Assembly: GCA_943788755.1 (NCBI GenBank) | Contig: CALSRM010000003.1 | Span: 1 to 64,000, forward strand | Reading direction: 5' to 3' | Origin: an uncultured Flavobacteriales bacterium | GTDB lineage: Bacteria > Bacteroidota > Bacteroidia > Flavobacteriales_D > Parvicellaceae | Length of the DNA: 64,000 nt | In this document: positions 54,386-62,365 of the stretch, in pieces | Layout of the letters: each line of letters begins with the position of its first letter | Position numbering within the stretch: position 1 is the stretch's first letter | Position numbers and translations under genes: made by a program | The notes under the pieces: model-generated | What the model was told of the DNA's origin: nothing | Databases searched by the model: none | What the model saw: only the letters and a program-made list of their open reading frames with translations

Positions 54386-54425
54386 CTTTAGTTACAGTAT
54401 AATTTAACGCAATGATTTATCTTTG
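54381..54425 (+). promoter_or_regulatory. Crp/Fnr-type operator and promoter of the persulfide operon
   Basis: TGTAAC-TTTA-GTTACA at 54381-54396 is a perfect 6-4-6 inverted repeat, overlapping the sulP stop codon. TATCTTTG (-7 box) is at 54418-54425, and the ATG of the dioxygenase is 18 bp beyond. The dyad centre is 36.5 bp from the box end, identical to the crp promoter. Confidence 0.7.
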
Positions 54426-54443
54426 CTTAAGATTTAAGAAAAT

Positions 54444-55853
54444 ATGAAAATAGAACAAATATATACTGGATGTTTAGCGGAAGCTGCTTACTACATCCAA
54501 TCGCAAGGAGAGGCTATAATTATTGATCCATTGCGCGAAACTTCACCATACATTGAAAGAGCGGAAAAAGATGGCGCTACAATTAAGTACGTTTTCTTGA
54601 CGCACTTTCACGCTGACTTTGTTTCTGGGCATGTTGATTTAGCTAAAAAAACGGGTGCTACTATTGTTTTTGGGCCCAATGCAAAAGCTGATTTTGATTT
54701 TCACACCGGCACAGATGGTGAAGAATTCAAAATTGGTGAATTAACGCTAAAACTATTGCACACTCCTGGTCATACAATGGAATCTTCAAGTTACTTACTA
54801 TTGGATAAAGAGGGCAAAGAAAACTGCGTATTTACAGGAGATACTCTTTTTATTGGAGATGTTGGAAGACCAGATTTAGCTGTAAAATCCGACATTACTC
54901 AAGAAGGTTTAGCGGCACATTTATTCGATTCATTGCGCAGTAAGTTAATGACGTTACCTGACAGCGTTATTGTTTACCCTAGTCACGGTGCAGGTTCTGC
55001 TTGTGGTAAAAACATGAGTAAGGAAACATTCGATACTTTAGGGCATCAAAAAGAAGTCAACTATGCTTTAAGGACTGACATGACTAAAGATGAATTTGTA
55101 AAAGAAGTTCTTACTGGATTAATTGCTCCTCCAGCCTACTTCCCTAAAAATGTTGCTATGAATAAATCAGTAAACACGGAGATAGATAACATTTTAAAAA
55201 CGGGAACAATTGCCCTTACTATTGACACATTTAAAGCAATGGCCGATAGCGAAGGAGCAATGATCATTGATACGAGACATCAAACTTCTTTTACTAAAGA
55301 GCATATACCTGGGTCAATATTTTTTGGAATTGATGGTGGTTTTGCGCCATGGGTTGGAGCACTTGTGTCCGACATTAATCAGCCTATTATAATAGTTGCT
55401 GATGAAGGTCGGGAAGAAGAAGTTGTAACACGATTATCTCGAATTGGATATGATAACTCGTTAGGATATTTAAAAGGAGGAATAGCAGCATGGAAAGAAG
55501 CTGGGTTAGATACAACCTCTATCATTTCATTGCAGCCTTCAGAAATAGTTGAATTAGTAAATGCGGAGAAAAGTAACTTAGTTGATATAAGAAAACCATC
55601 TGAGTTCCTATCAGAACACGTTGAAGAAGCTGTAAATGCACCATTAGATGTTATTAATGATCAAATGGATGATTTATCTAAAGATATTACTTACCACATT
55701 CACTGCGCAGGTGGATATCGTTCGGTAATTTATATCTCAATTATGAAATCAAGAGGGTATCACAATCTAATTGACATTGCTGGAGGGTATGGTTTAATTA
55801 GGGAAACAAAAGGGTTTCATCTCTCTGAGTATGTTTGTCCCACAACATTATAA
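54444..55853 (+). CDS. CstB-like persulfide dioxygenase with two rhodanese domains
   Basis: 469 residues. Residues 1-about 245 are an ETHE1/PDO-type metallo-beta-lactamase fold with THFHADFVSGH, the HTPGHT motif and FTGDTLFIGDVGRPDL. Two rhodanese domains follow. The first (about 260-355) has Asp/Glu in its catalytic loop (VADEGREEEV) and no Cys, so it is a pseudo-rhodanese. The second (about 365-460) has catalytic Cys421 (IHCAGGYRS). This order is that of Staphylococcus aureus CstB, which oxidises low-molecular-weight persulfide and releases thiosulfate. A cytoplasmic sulfide/persulfide detoxification role follows from the family. It heads a five-gene operon. Confidence 0.9.
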   Translation: MKIEQIYTGCLAEAAYYIQSQGEAIIIDPLRETSPYIERAEKDGATIKYVFLTHFHADFVSGHVDLAKKTGATIVFGPNAKADFDFHTGTDGEEFKIGELTLKLLHTPGHTMESSSYLLLDKEGKENCVFTGDTLFIGDVGRPDLAVKSDITQEGLAAHLFDSLRSKLMTLPDSVIVYPSHGAGSACGKNMSKETFDTLGHQKEVNYALRTDMTKDEFVKEVLTGLIAPPAYFPKNVAMNKSVNTEIDNILKTGTIALTIDTFKAMADSEGAMIIDTRHQTSFTKEHIPGSIFFGIDGGFAPWVGALVSDINQPIIIVADEGREEEVVTRLSRIGYDNSLGYLKGGIAAWKEAGLDTTSIISLQPSEIVELVNAEKSNLVDIRKPSEFLSEHVEEAVNAPLDVINDQMDDLSKDITYHIHCAGGYRSVIYISIMKSRGYHNLIDIAGGYGLIRETKGFHLSEYVCPTTL

Positions 55854-55858
55854 ATAAT

Positions 55859-56104
55859 ATGAAAATCACGTTTGAAATAGAAAACTTAAAATGTGGCGGC
55901 TGTGTTAAAACAGCAACCGAAGGAGCAGCAGCTATGGATGGAATCTCCAATGTTATTGTTTCACTTGAAAACAATTCTATTACATTTGAAAGTTCTGATG
56001 CAGACTCTATTAATATAGTAGAAGAAAAACTAAAAGAAATTGGTTATCCAAAAAAAGAAGAAACCTCTTTATTAGACAAAGCAAAAGCATTCTTAAATAA
56101 TTAA
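55859..56104 (+). CDS. Heavy-metal-associated (HMA) domain protein
   Basis: 81 residues from ATG at 55859, 5 bp after the previous stop (an earlier in-frame start at 55835 overlaps the dioxygenase gene). A single ferredoxin-like HMA fold with LKCGGCVKT (metal-binding Cys pair, CGGC) and a short helical tail. In other genomes such proteins pass copper or bind thiols; beside the persulfide genes its Cys pair might carry sulfane sulfur instead, which is speculation. Confidence 0.85.
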   Translation: MKITFEIENLKCGGCVKTATEGAAAMDGISNVIVSLENNSITFESSDADSINIVEEKLKEIGYPKKEETSLLDKAKAFLNN

Positions 56105-56128
56105 AGTTCCAGCCCAAAACAATAGATA

Positions 56129-56404
56129 ATGAGTATAGAAAACATAGACATTAAAGAAGCAACGATTATCGACGTGAGAACGCCTGTAGAGTTTATGATG
56201 GGAAATGTAGAAGGGTCAATAAACATTCCTTTAGATGAAGTTTCTTCAAGAGTTGAAGAATTTAAAAATATCGAAGGAAACCTTGTTTTATGTTGTGCTA
56301 GCGGAGGTAGAAGTGGTCAAGCGACACTATTTCTGCAGCAAAATGGACTTTCCAATGTGCACAACGGTGGCGGTTGGCAAACAGTAGACTTGCTAATGAA
56401 ATAG
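56129..56404 (+). CDS. Single-domain rhodanese
   Basis: 91 residues. The rhodanese fold has IIDVRTPVEFMMGNVEGSINIP and the active-site loop CCASGGRSGQA with catalytic Cys56 (C-x4-R). It transfers sulfane sulfur between thiols; within this operon it probably supplies or removes persulfide for the dioxygenase. 24 bp after the HMA gene and 24 bp before the thioredoxin gene. Confidence 0.92.
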   Translation: MSIENIDIKEATIIDVRTPVEFMMGNVEGSINIPLDEVSSRVEEFKNIEGNLVLCCASGGRSGQATLFLQQNGLSNVHNGGGWQTVDLLMK

Positions 56405-56428
56405 CCTTTCCGAAGAAATTTAAATTCT

Positions 56429-56722
56429 ATGTCCAAATTCAGTGACTTAATAAATGGAGATACGATTGTCTTAGTCGACATGTTTGCGGAATGGTGTGGC
56501 CCTTGTAAAACGATGGCTCCTATTTTAAAAGATGTTAAAAGTAAGGTGGGTGATAATGTGAAAATTATAAAAATTGACGTTGACAAAAACCCGCAGGCTG
56601 CAGAGAAATTTCAAGTTCGAGGCGTTCCTACTTTCATTCTTTTTAAAAAAGGAAAACTGCTTTGGAGGCAATCAGGAATAATCCCAGGAGATCAATTAGT
56701 TGAATTAATCAATTCACATTAA
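56429..56722 (+). CDS. Thioredoxin
   Basis: 97 residues, classical thioredoxin with WCGPC in MFAEWCGPCKTMAPIL, the cis-Pro loop VRGVPTFILFKKG and the C-terminal helix. No signal peptide, so cytoplasmic. Thioredoxin releases sulfide or persulfide from rhodanese and protein thiols, fitting the operon. The small membrane-protein gene follows after 1 bp. Confidence 0.93.
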   Translation: MSKFSDLINGDTIVLVDMFAEWCGPCKTMAPILKDVKSKVGDNVKIIKIDVDKNPQAAEKFQVRGVPTFILFKKGKLLWRQSGIIPGDQLVELINSH

Positions 56723-56723
56723 A

Positions 56724-56981
56724 ATGAAGGGGTCGAGCCAACCTTTTTATAAAAACATAACCTTGTGGCTCATAGCTTCATTAACCCTTGGGTTAGCTCC
56801 TTTTGCCCCGCCTCACATTTGGGGTAAATTAAAATGGATATATGGTGGAGGTGCTTTTGCTGGAGAACAACCGATGCAACCGATGGACTGGTTTGATTTA
56901 GTACTTCATGGCACACCATGGCTAATGCTCTTTATTTCATCAGGCATAGCAATAAAAACTAAATTGAAAACTAAAAGTTAA
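56724..56981 (+). CDS. Small two-helix membrane protein in the persulfide operon
   Basis: 85 residues with hydrophobic helices at about 12-28 and 60-78, separated by a loop containing HIWGKLKWIYGGG and PMDWFDLVLHGTPW. I recall similar short proteins being annotated loosely as transporter components, but no function is established. Its ATG is 1 bp after the thioredoxin stop, making it the last gene of the operon. Confidence 0.72.
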   Translation: MKGSSQPFYKNITLWLIASLTLGLAPFAPPHIWGKLKWIYGGGAFAGEQPMQPMDWFDLVLHGTPWLMLFISSGIAIKTKLKTKS

Positions 56982-56991
56982 TCGAAGGAGT

Positions 56992-58440
56992 CTATTTATT
57001 TAATAGGTGACCTAAATAGAACTTATCTTTTGTCGCGTTTTCAGCTACGATGATTAACTCCTCTCCCGAGAAATAATAGGTCTTAGCGAATAGAATAACA
57101 CTTTCTTTAGTTCCTTTAAATAAATCTAAATAAGGATTATTCGTTACAACTCCATCTGCATCAACGCTACAAAGCCTTGTCCCTATTAAAGCATTGACAC
57201 CATACACATCTTCCGGTTTTCTAACCCCCTCTCCTACAGGATTGTAAAGAACGTATAAGGTCGTATCATTTCCAATCAAAACCGATGAGCTCCAATACCC
57301 ATTGTATAGGTTGTCAATTTGATTGCTGGCAATTGGTGCCGCCCATAAAAAATCTCCTTTACTGGAAAACTTTATAACTGCAATTCCTGTGCGTTCTTCA
57401 ACGCTTTCTTTTTCTGTTTTATTTACACTTAGGTGTTCTGCTATCAAGTAACTACTCCCTTTTGGAGTCACAATTAATTTCTTCACATGAAACTTATTCA
57501 ATCCATTACCAAATTTTGAGATTTCCTTTTTGCTTTTTAAGCCTGTAATCAAATTTACAGGGAGCATTAATTCTTTTCGGTACATAGATATGGAAGACTC
57601 ATTATACTTCATAACAAACGCTCCCTGAAAATCGAGTCCATTAAAGCCCGCATAAAAACCTGCAACGATTAATTCACCATCTTTATTAAACGCTCCAGTA
57701 ACATCAACAATTCTCATACTTCTCAATTGTAAATCATGATGTTCTTCAAATCCACTTTCTTTAACTAAGGTAAGGAAGTACCTGTTTTTTGTTTTACTTC
57801 TTGCTCTTTTTAGAATATATAAAGAACCCTTATTATTTATCAAAGGAACGTTAAATCGCCTTTTCATAGAGGCTATGTTATAACCATAATCTTTTGTTAA
57901 TATTGGCTGAAGGTCTTTATCTAATATTTTTATCACTAACCCCTCAGTTTTCTCCTTCATAAAAGGTTTCTCACAAAGGACTCCTACTTTTTGACCGTCA
58001 CTACTTACAGCCACTTTAAATGTTGCCAAATAACCTCCGTTAGATTTTAATGATGCAATCAAGGTTGTTCTAGACAATTCTCCTTTACTATTTAATGTAT
58101 AAGCTCTTAATTGGTCCTCTTTCTTCTCATTGTTATGTATAGTAGAAAACAACGTCACCCTGCCATTCACCATATCAATATGCATAATTTCATCTTCAGG
58201 AACCTCAACATTATTAGTGTATAAAAGCACATTATTAGAATCCAAAATATCAATGGAAATAGAATTTTTAACATCGGAAATCCTTTTGACAACTGAATAT
58301 CCTGAATCTCTATTTATAAAAATTTTATACGGTGTTTCTGTCGCAGTTTTCGAAATTGCAGGACTCCATTCGCAAACGAAATCTTGCGAAAACGCTGCAA
58401 AAGTAAGTAGAGAAAATACTATGCAAACAAACAATTTCAT
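56992..58440 (-). CDS. Secreted beta-propeller-like protein of unknown function
   Basis: 482 residues. Signal peptide (1-18), then a series of strand-rich modules with recurring V-x-x-D-x-D-G-x segments (CSVDADGVVTNN, VAVSSDGQKVGVL, GAFNKDGELIVAGF), which suggests a beta-propeller. There is no sorting domain or lipobox at the ends visible. It converges with the persulfide operon 10 bp away. I do not recognise a named family. Confidence 0.75.
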   Translation of the reverse strand: MKLFVCIVFSLLTFAAFSQDFVCEWSPAISKTATETPYKIFINRDSGYSVVKRISDVKNSISIDILDSNNVLLYTNNVEVPEDEIMHIDMVNGRVTLFSTIHNNEKKEDQLRAYTLNSKGELSRTTLIASLKSNGGYLATFKVAVSSDGQKVGVLCEKPFMKEKTEGLVIKILDKDLQPILTKDYGYNIASMKRRFNVPLINNKGSLYILKRARSKTKNRYFLTLVKESGFEEHHDLQLRSMRIVDVTGAFNKDGELIVAGFYAGFNGLDFQGAFVMKYNESSISMYRKELMLPVNLITGLKSKKEISKFGNGLNKFHVKKLIVTPKGSSYLIAEHLSVNKTEKESVEERTGIAVIKFSSKGDFLWAAPIASNQIDNLYNGYWSSSVLIGNDTTLYVLYNPVGEGVRKPEDVYGVNALIGTRLCSVDADGVVTNNPYLDLFKGTKESVILFAKTYYFSGEELIIVAENATKDKFYLGHLLNK

Positions 58441-58584
58441 GACTTCTAGGAATCGTTTAATTAGCTCAAATCTAAGAGATAATGTTCACGCTTACAAATA
58501 TTTCGCCAAACCAAGTAGATTTTAGAAAAACCTACTGCAGAAATAAGCGCTGTAGAGAAATGAATTAGAAAATTTAATAGCATT

Positions 58585-59406
58585 TTATTTTTTGACAAAG
58601 TTTTCTATTAAATTGTCATAGCTTAACCAATAGCTATCTTTTACTAACTCCGAAACATCAACAGTTGATCCGAAACCACGAATTATTATTGCTCCGAATT
58701 GATCGTAAAGTTCGTATTTCGTTTTACCACTAAAAATGACTTGCTGATCATTTTTATTATAAACATAAGTCAACTTAGGCATTAATGAGGTTATTTCTAC
58801 AGATGGAGACTTTTTCATCTTCCCATTTCCATCTCGTTGTATAACTCTGAATTTATTTACTCCTGAAATAAATTCAACATAAAATGCATAGTTATTAGTT
58901 AAAGGAGTGCCTTTTCCTTGTACCTCTCCAACATCAACCCATTTACTCCATTTGTATTGTTGTATTATATAAGGAAGAGATCCAAACTCATCTGTAGTTA
59001 TCCACTCCAAGAATCCATCTTCCTCAATTGTAATATCTTCCGCTACAAATGTTGGCTGAGGAGTTAGACCTCCGGGATTAATCACTTTAGGTGTACATCC
59101 GTTTTTGTGACGTATTTCAATGATTACGGCATCTCCAAACTGTAATTTAAAATTATTTAAATCAATCTCAAAAGCACTAGAATTAATTCCATCGGTAATG
59201 AGGGTGCCATTTACGCGAATCTCATAAGTGCAATATCCATACCCTTCGCTGCCAAATGCATTAGATACGTAAATGTTTTTATTTTGGTATTTACCTTCCA
59301 AAATTATTATTCCTTCTCTGTCCGCATCAATGTTAGAAGCAACAAAAGGCACCATTGTAATAAATGGCAAACTTGAAAAATATATAAGAAGCGATAATAA
59401 ATTCAT
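58585..59406 (-). CDS. Secreted protein of unknown function with fibronectin-like fold
   Basis: 273 residues from ATG at 59406. The frame opens 20 codons earlier, but MNLLSLLIYFSSLPFITMVPFVAS is a good signal peptide. The mature part has ILEGKYQNKNIYVSNAFGSEG and GFLEWITTDEFGSLPYIIQQYKW, strand patterns like fibronectin/Ig domains, and a C-terminal Ig-like segment (YELYDQFGAIIIRGFGSTVDVSEL) that resembles a degenerate sorting domain. Function unknown. Confidence 0.72.
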   Translation of the reverse strand: MNLLSLLIYFSSLPFITMVPFVASNIDADREGIIILEGKYQNKNIYVSNAFGSEGYGYCTYEIRVNGTLITDGINSSAFEIDLNNFKLQFGDAVIIEIRHKNGCTPKVINPGGLTPQPTFVAEDITIEEDGFLEWITTDEFGSLPYIIQQYKWSKWVDVGEVQGKGTPLTNNYAFYVEFISGVNKFRVIQRDGNGKMKKSPSVEITSLMPKLTYVYNKNDQQVIFSGKTKYELYDQFGAIIIRGFGSTVDVSELVKDSYWLSYDNLIENFVKK

Positions 59407-59630
59407 TTTCCTATTTCCTAACAACCTCCAACCAAGGTTATTTAAAATATTAGTTACAACCAACAAAGTTAAGTAACCTATCCCTATTGTACCTCCTCTA
59501 AAATAACAAAGAAGCTATTTTATGATTAAACTGTACATTTTTCCTTTAAAGTGTTTATTTATCTATACGTTTTATAGGCATAAAGTTTTGTTTTATTAGA
59601 ATACGCTACCTAACTAGAAGACCAATTAAA

Positions 59631-60215
59631 TCAATAGTTGGCTAAAAACTCTTTTGAAAAGGCTTTCATTTCATAAAAAAAGGTATTGAACTCCTCGATG
59701 AACATTGCCTCGTTTTGCTTAAATTCTATAACTGAATCCCCAACAGAAGAACCAAAGCCTATTCTTTTTCCGATTTGCATTAAAGACAATGCTGTTCCCT
59801 CTATGGTTTGATACCTAGAAAACCAATCGTGTGATCTCATATGCGCGTAAACTGGAGTAATTCTAGAAGGCATTTGATGTATACGCGTATCCAAATAATC
59901 GTATGATCTATTAATAAATAATGGTAATTTTTCAATCGAATGTTTATCCCACTCGAGGCATAATAAATGATCGTATAATATATCAGTTATTACTCCTGAT
60001 ATTTTAGGATAGTTTTTGTAAAACCTTCTCTTACTTTGCAAATAAATCGGATGAGAATCTGTAAATGTATCAATCTGCCTATGGAGAAGAATTCCTTTCT
60101 GAATGCTACCTGAATATTCCTGATACTGCTTTCCCTTTATTGCATCTCCAATAAAATTACCAAAGATTACATCTTCATCATTGCCTGACAGCAATAAATG
60201 AGCTAAATAATTCAT
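59631..60215 (-). CDS. acpH: Acyl carrier protein phosphodiesterase
   Basis: 194 residues. MNYLAHLLLSGNDEDVIFGNFIGDAIKG and the conserved ILLHRQIDTFTDSHP and ILYDHLLCLEW motifs are those of AcpH (DUF479), an HD-like metal enzyme that removes 4'-phosphopantetheine from ACP. It starts 6 bp downstream of the stop of the receiver gene. Confidence 0.9.
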   Translation of the reverse strand: MNYLAHLLLSGNDEDVIFGNFIGDAIKGKQYQEYSGSIQKGILLHRQIDTFTDSHPIYLQSKRRFYKNYPKISGVITDILYDHLLCLEWDKHSIEKLPLFINRSYDYLDTRIHQMPSRITPVYAHMRSHDWFSRYQTIEGTALSLMQIGKRIGFGSSVGDSVIEFKQNEAMFIEEFNTFFYEMKAFSKEFLANY

Positions 60216-60221
60216 GCTAAA

Positions 60222-60590
60222 TTAGGCTTGCACTCCATCTATTTTTGCTAATACTGATGGAAGGTTAACGTCTAAGTGGTCTGTAGAAAAGCAACCAATA
60301 ACCCCTGCATATTTTACTTCTTTTCTTGCATTATCATTCACCTTATCCGTAAAAAATAAAACTGGAATATCATATCCAAAACTGTCCATTAGTTTTTTCA
60401 AATCAAAGCCAGTAAGCACAGGGAGATAAACTTCAGATAAAACTAAATTATACTGGCTAACAGCAAGTAATTGAATAGCATCTGATGAATTTGTACAAGA
60501 ATCTACATTTACTATTTCTTCTTCTCCTAAAATATTGGTTATCCAACGAACATCATCCTCGCTTGAACTTACTATTAACACTTTCATCAT
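60222..60590 (-). CDS. Degenerate single-domain receiver
   Basis: 122 residues with a receiver fold, but the phosphorylation site is missing. The acidic pair that holds Mg2+ is Ser-Ser (LIVSSSEDD), the phospho-acceptor Asp is Glu (LVLSEVYLP), and the conserved Lys before the last strand is absent (GCFSTDHL). The switch Thr is kept (LFFTDK). This is the pattern of a pseudo-receiver that is permanently 'on' or used only for protein binding. It precedes acpH by 6 bp; no kinase is adjacent. Confidence 0.82.
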   Translation of the reverse strand: MMKVLIVSSSEDDVRWITNILGEEEIVNVDSCTNSSDAIQLLAVSQYNLVLSEVYLPVLTGFDLKKLMDSFGYDIPVLFFTDKVNDNARKEVKYAGVIGCFSTDHLDVNLPSVLAKIDGVQA

Positions 60591-60670
60591 AAAACTTCAA
60601 AATTTAAGGGACTAAAATACAGAACATCAATTTAATAAAAAAACACTTTTATTAATATATTTCTGGATAC

Positions 60671-61195
60671 CTAAAAATTATCTCTCTTACCCTTCTCCTT
60701 ATCACGTGTAAATACTAAGGTAGCGTCGACAATTTCCTCAACAATTTTATCGGTATAAGCATGATTCCACGCAATTTTTTTTTCTGTATAATTATAAGAA
60801 GCGATTCCAATCGGTTTGTTACTTAAAAATTTCATCGCCAGTTCCTTTCTATTCTTAAATAACCCTACATTAACTTTTATTCTGCTTTTTCTTTTATATT
60901 CTTTGGGCAACTCTGTTGTTTCCACAACAAGATATTTGCTGACATAATCGTGTTTTGAAAATTCAATCTTATAAACATAACCCGTATCAAGATTAAACAA
61001 GCATCTACCTGTTTGGGTGACAGTTGAGTCTATTAACTTACCATTTTGATACAAATATACGGAACCAATATTCAATTTTTTTCCCATTTCCTCTACAGCC
61101 GAAAGCTTTACATCGAAAACTATTTGCACCCTCTTCCCCTGCCCAAATATATTTGAAAAAACACTGATGAATATAAATGCATATAATAGCCTCAT
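60671..61195 (-). CDS. Secreted protein of unknown function
   Basis: 174 residues. Signal peptide (1-18) ending SNIFGQ, then a strand-rich domain with IGSVYLYQNGKLIDSTVTQTGRC and YVYKIEFSKHDYVSKYLVVET, resembling carboxypeptidase-regulatory or Ig-like folds, and a charged C-terminal segment. Not recognised. Confidence 0.68.
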   Translation of the reverse strand: MRLLYAFIFISVFSNIFGQGKRVQIVFDVKLSAVEEMGKKLNIGSVYLYQNGKLIDSTVTQTGRCLFNLDTGYVYKIEFSKHDYVSKYLVVETTELPKEYKRKSRIKVNVGLFKNRKELAMKFLSNKPIGIASYNYTEKKIAWNHAYTDKIVEEIVDATLVFTRDKEKGKRDNF

Positions 61196-61311
61196 AATCT
61201 TATCTTGTAAAGATACACATTCTTTGGTTTCTCATTAAATTTAGGAGGCACTAAAGTCCCTAATTTAGAGCAGACATGAAAGGGTAATTGGTTTTGCTCA
61301 GTACAAAATTA

Positions 61312-61701
61312 TTACTTTTTATTTTTTATCGCCTGACTAATTCCTTCTAGCACAACATTGAAAGATGTTTTACGAATACTTCGAATTGTTCCCAAAGCAG
61401 ACGCGTTTTTTAGCAAAGGGTCTAATTTCGCTCCTTCATCGATAATTTTCATCCACAGTTCAGCAAAACTAACATTATCTTCCCTTGCTTTTTCATGCAA
61501 ATAAGAAGCAATTTCGCCCATTGAAGCACCCTCCAAACTAGGATTTGATTTACTTTCTGTTTTTATTTTTGGAACCTCCACTAGTGAATTTGGCTTCCTT
61601 TTTATAAAACCCTCCTTCGTTATGGTTTTACCCAAATCAATTTCATTTGGATTTTGATCGAGGTAATCAGAAAGGTCCGTTAGTGTGTTTTTTTTCGCCA
61701 T
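61312..61701 (-). CDS. Small partner protein of the ParA-like ATPase
   Basis: 129 residues, no signal. A short basic N-terminal tail (MAKKNTLTDLSDYLDQ) leads into a disordered-looking linker (about 18-60) and a helical C-terminal half. It lies 2 bp after the ParA stop, so the two are co-translated. In many ParA-like positioning systems a small partner with a short Lys/Arg-bearing N-terminal tail stimulates the ATPase. There is no ParB motif or parS-like sequence. Confidence 0.7.
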   Translation of the reverse strand: MAKKNTLTDLSDYLDQNPNEIDLGKTITKEGFIKRKPNSLVEVPKIKTESKSNPSLEGASMGEIASYLHEKAREDNVSFAELWMKIIDEGAKLDPLLKNASALGTIRSIRKTSFNVVLEGISQAIKNKK

Positions 61702-61703
61702 AA

Positions 61704-62333
61704 CTACTCGTTCAAGTGTTTAATAATTTGCGTCGCTACACCCCGATACCTTTTCTCTGGTTTTATTGTACTCGGGCTAGTATATAGCTTTCTTTGCGGC
61801 ACATATGTATCAATCAGATCAGCATTTAAATGTTTTAGAACCTCCCTAACTGTGCGCATTCTAGTATGACTGTGAATTCTGTTTGGTAGGATATATAATT
61901 TAAGATCTGGTTTAATATCTTTTGCAGGCAGTAAATCTTTAACCGTTTGATAGGCAACTAATAAATCATTTTGTGTCAAACTGGTAGTAATAATAACCAT
62001 ATCACTTTCCAAACACAACTCTCTAATCCCTTGATCTGTAGTTTTTCCAGCGCTATCGACTATTATATAATCCAACTCGTTTCTCTTTCTAAGAATTTGA
62101 ATTTCTGAAGCAACACGGTTATCTTCAGACCCTACAATTGGAAAATTATTATCGCTGGTAATTTTCCTTTTAAAGAGTTCCAATTTACGAAGGGAATTAA
62201 GCGTATAGTTTGTATCCGTTTCTACCAGCATCACTTTTTTTCGACGATTCTGCAACGTTGTAGCTAAGTTGATAGCATTGGTCGTTTTACCAGAACCACC
62301 TTTTCTACTAATAAATGATAATACTTGTGTCAT
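61704..62333 (-). CDS. ParA/MinD-family ATPase
   Basis: 209 residues. Deviant Walker A KGGSGKTT at 11-18 with the signature Lys, the A' motif VMLVETDTNYT and Walker B YIIVDSAGKTTDQ. The protein is short and lacks both an N-terminal HTH (as in plasmid ParA/SopA) and an obvious membrane-targeting tail (as in MinD). Such orphan chromosomal ParAs position protein complexes. What this one positions is unknown; metF is the upstream neighbour and appears unrelated. Confidence 0.88.
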   Translation of the reverse strand: MTQVLSFISRKGGSGKTTNAINLATTLQNRRKKVMLVETDTNYTLNSLRKLELFKRKITSDNNFPIVGSEDNRVASEIQILRKRNELDYIIVDSAGKTTDQGIRELCLESDMVIITTSLTQNDLLVAYQTVKDLLPAKDIKPDLKLYILPNRIHSHTRMRTVREVLKHLNADLIDTYVPQRKLYTSPSTIKPEKRYRGVATQIIKHLNE

Positions 62334-62365
62334 CTAGAAAGGCAAAGTTACACGGAATCAGCATA

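Noticed and set aside
61312-62333. Plasmid partition system from the ParA-like gene
   Set aside because: No ParB, parS-like repeats or replication gene, and flanking genes are chromosomal housekeeping genes.
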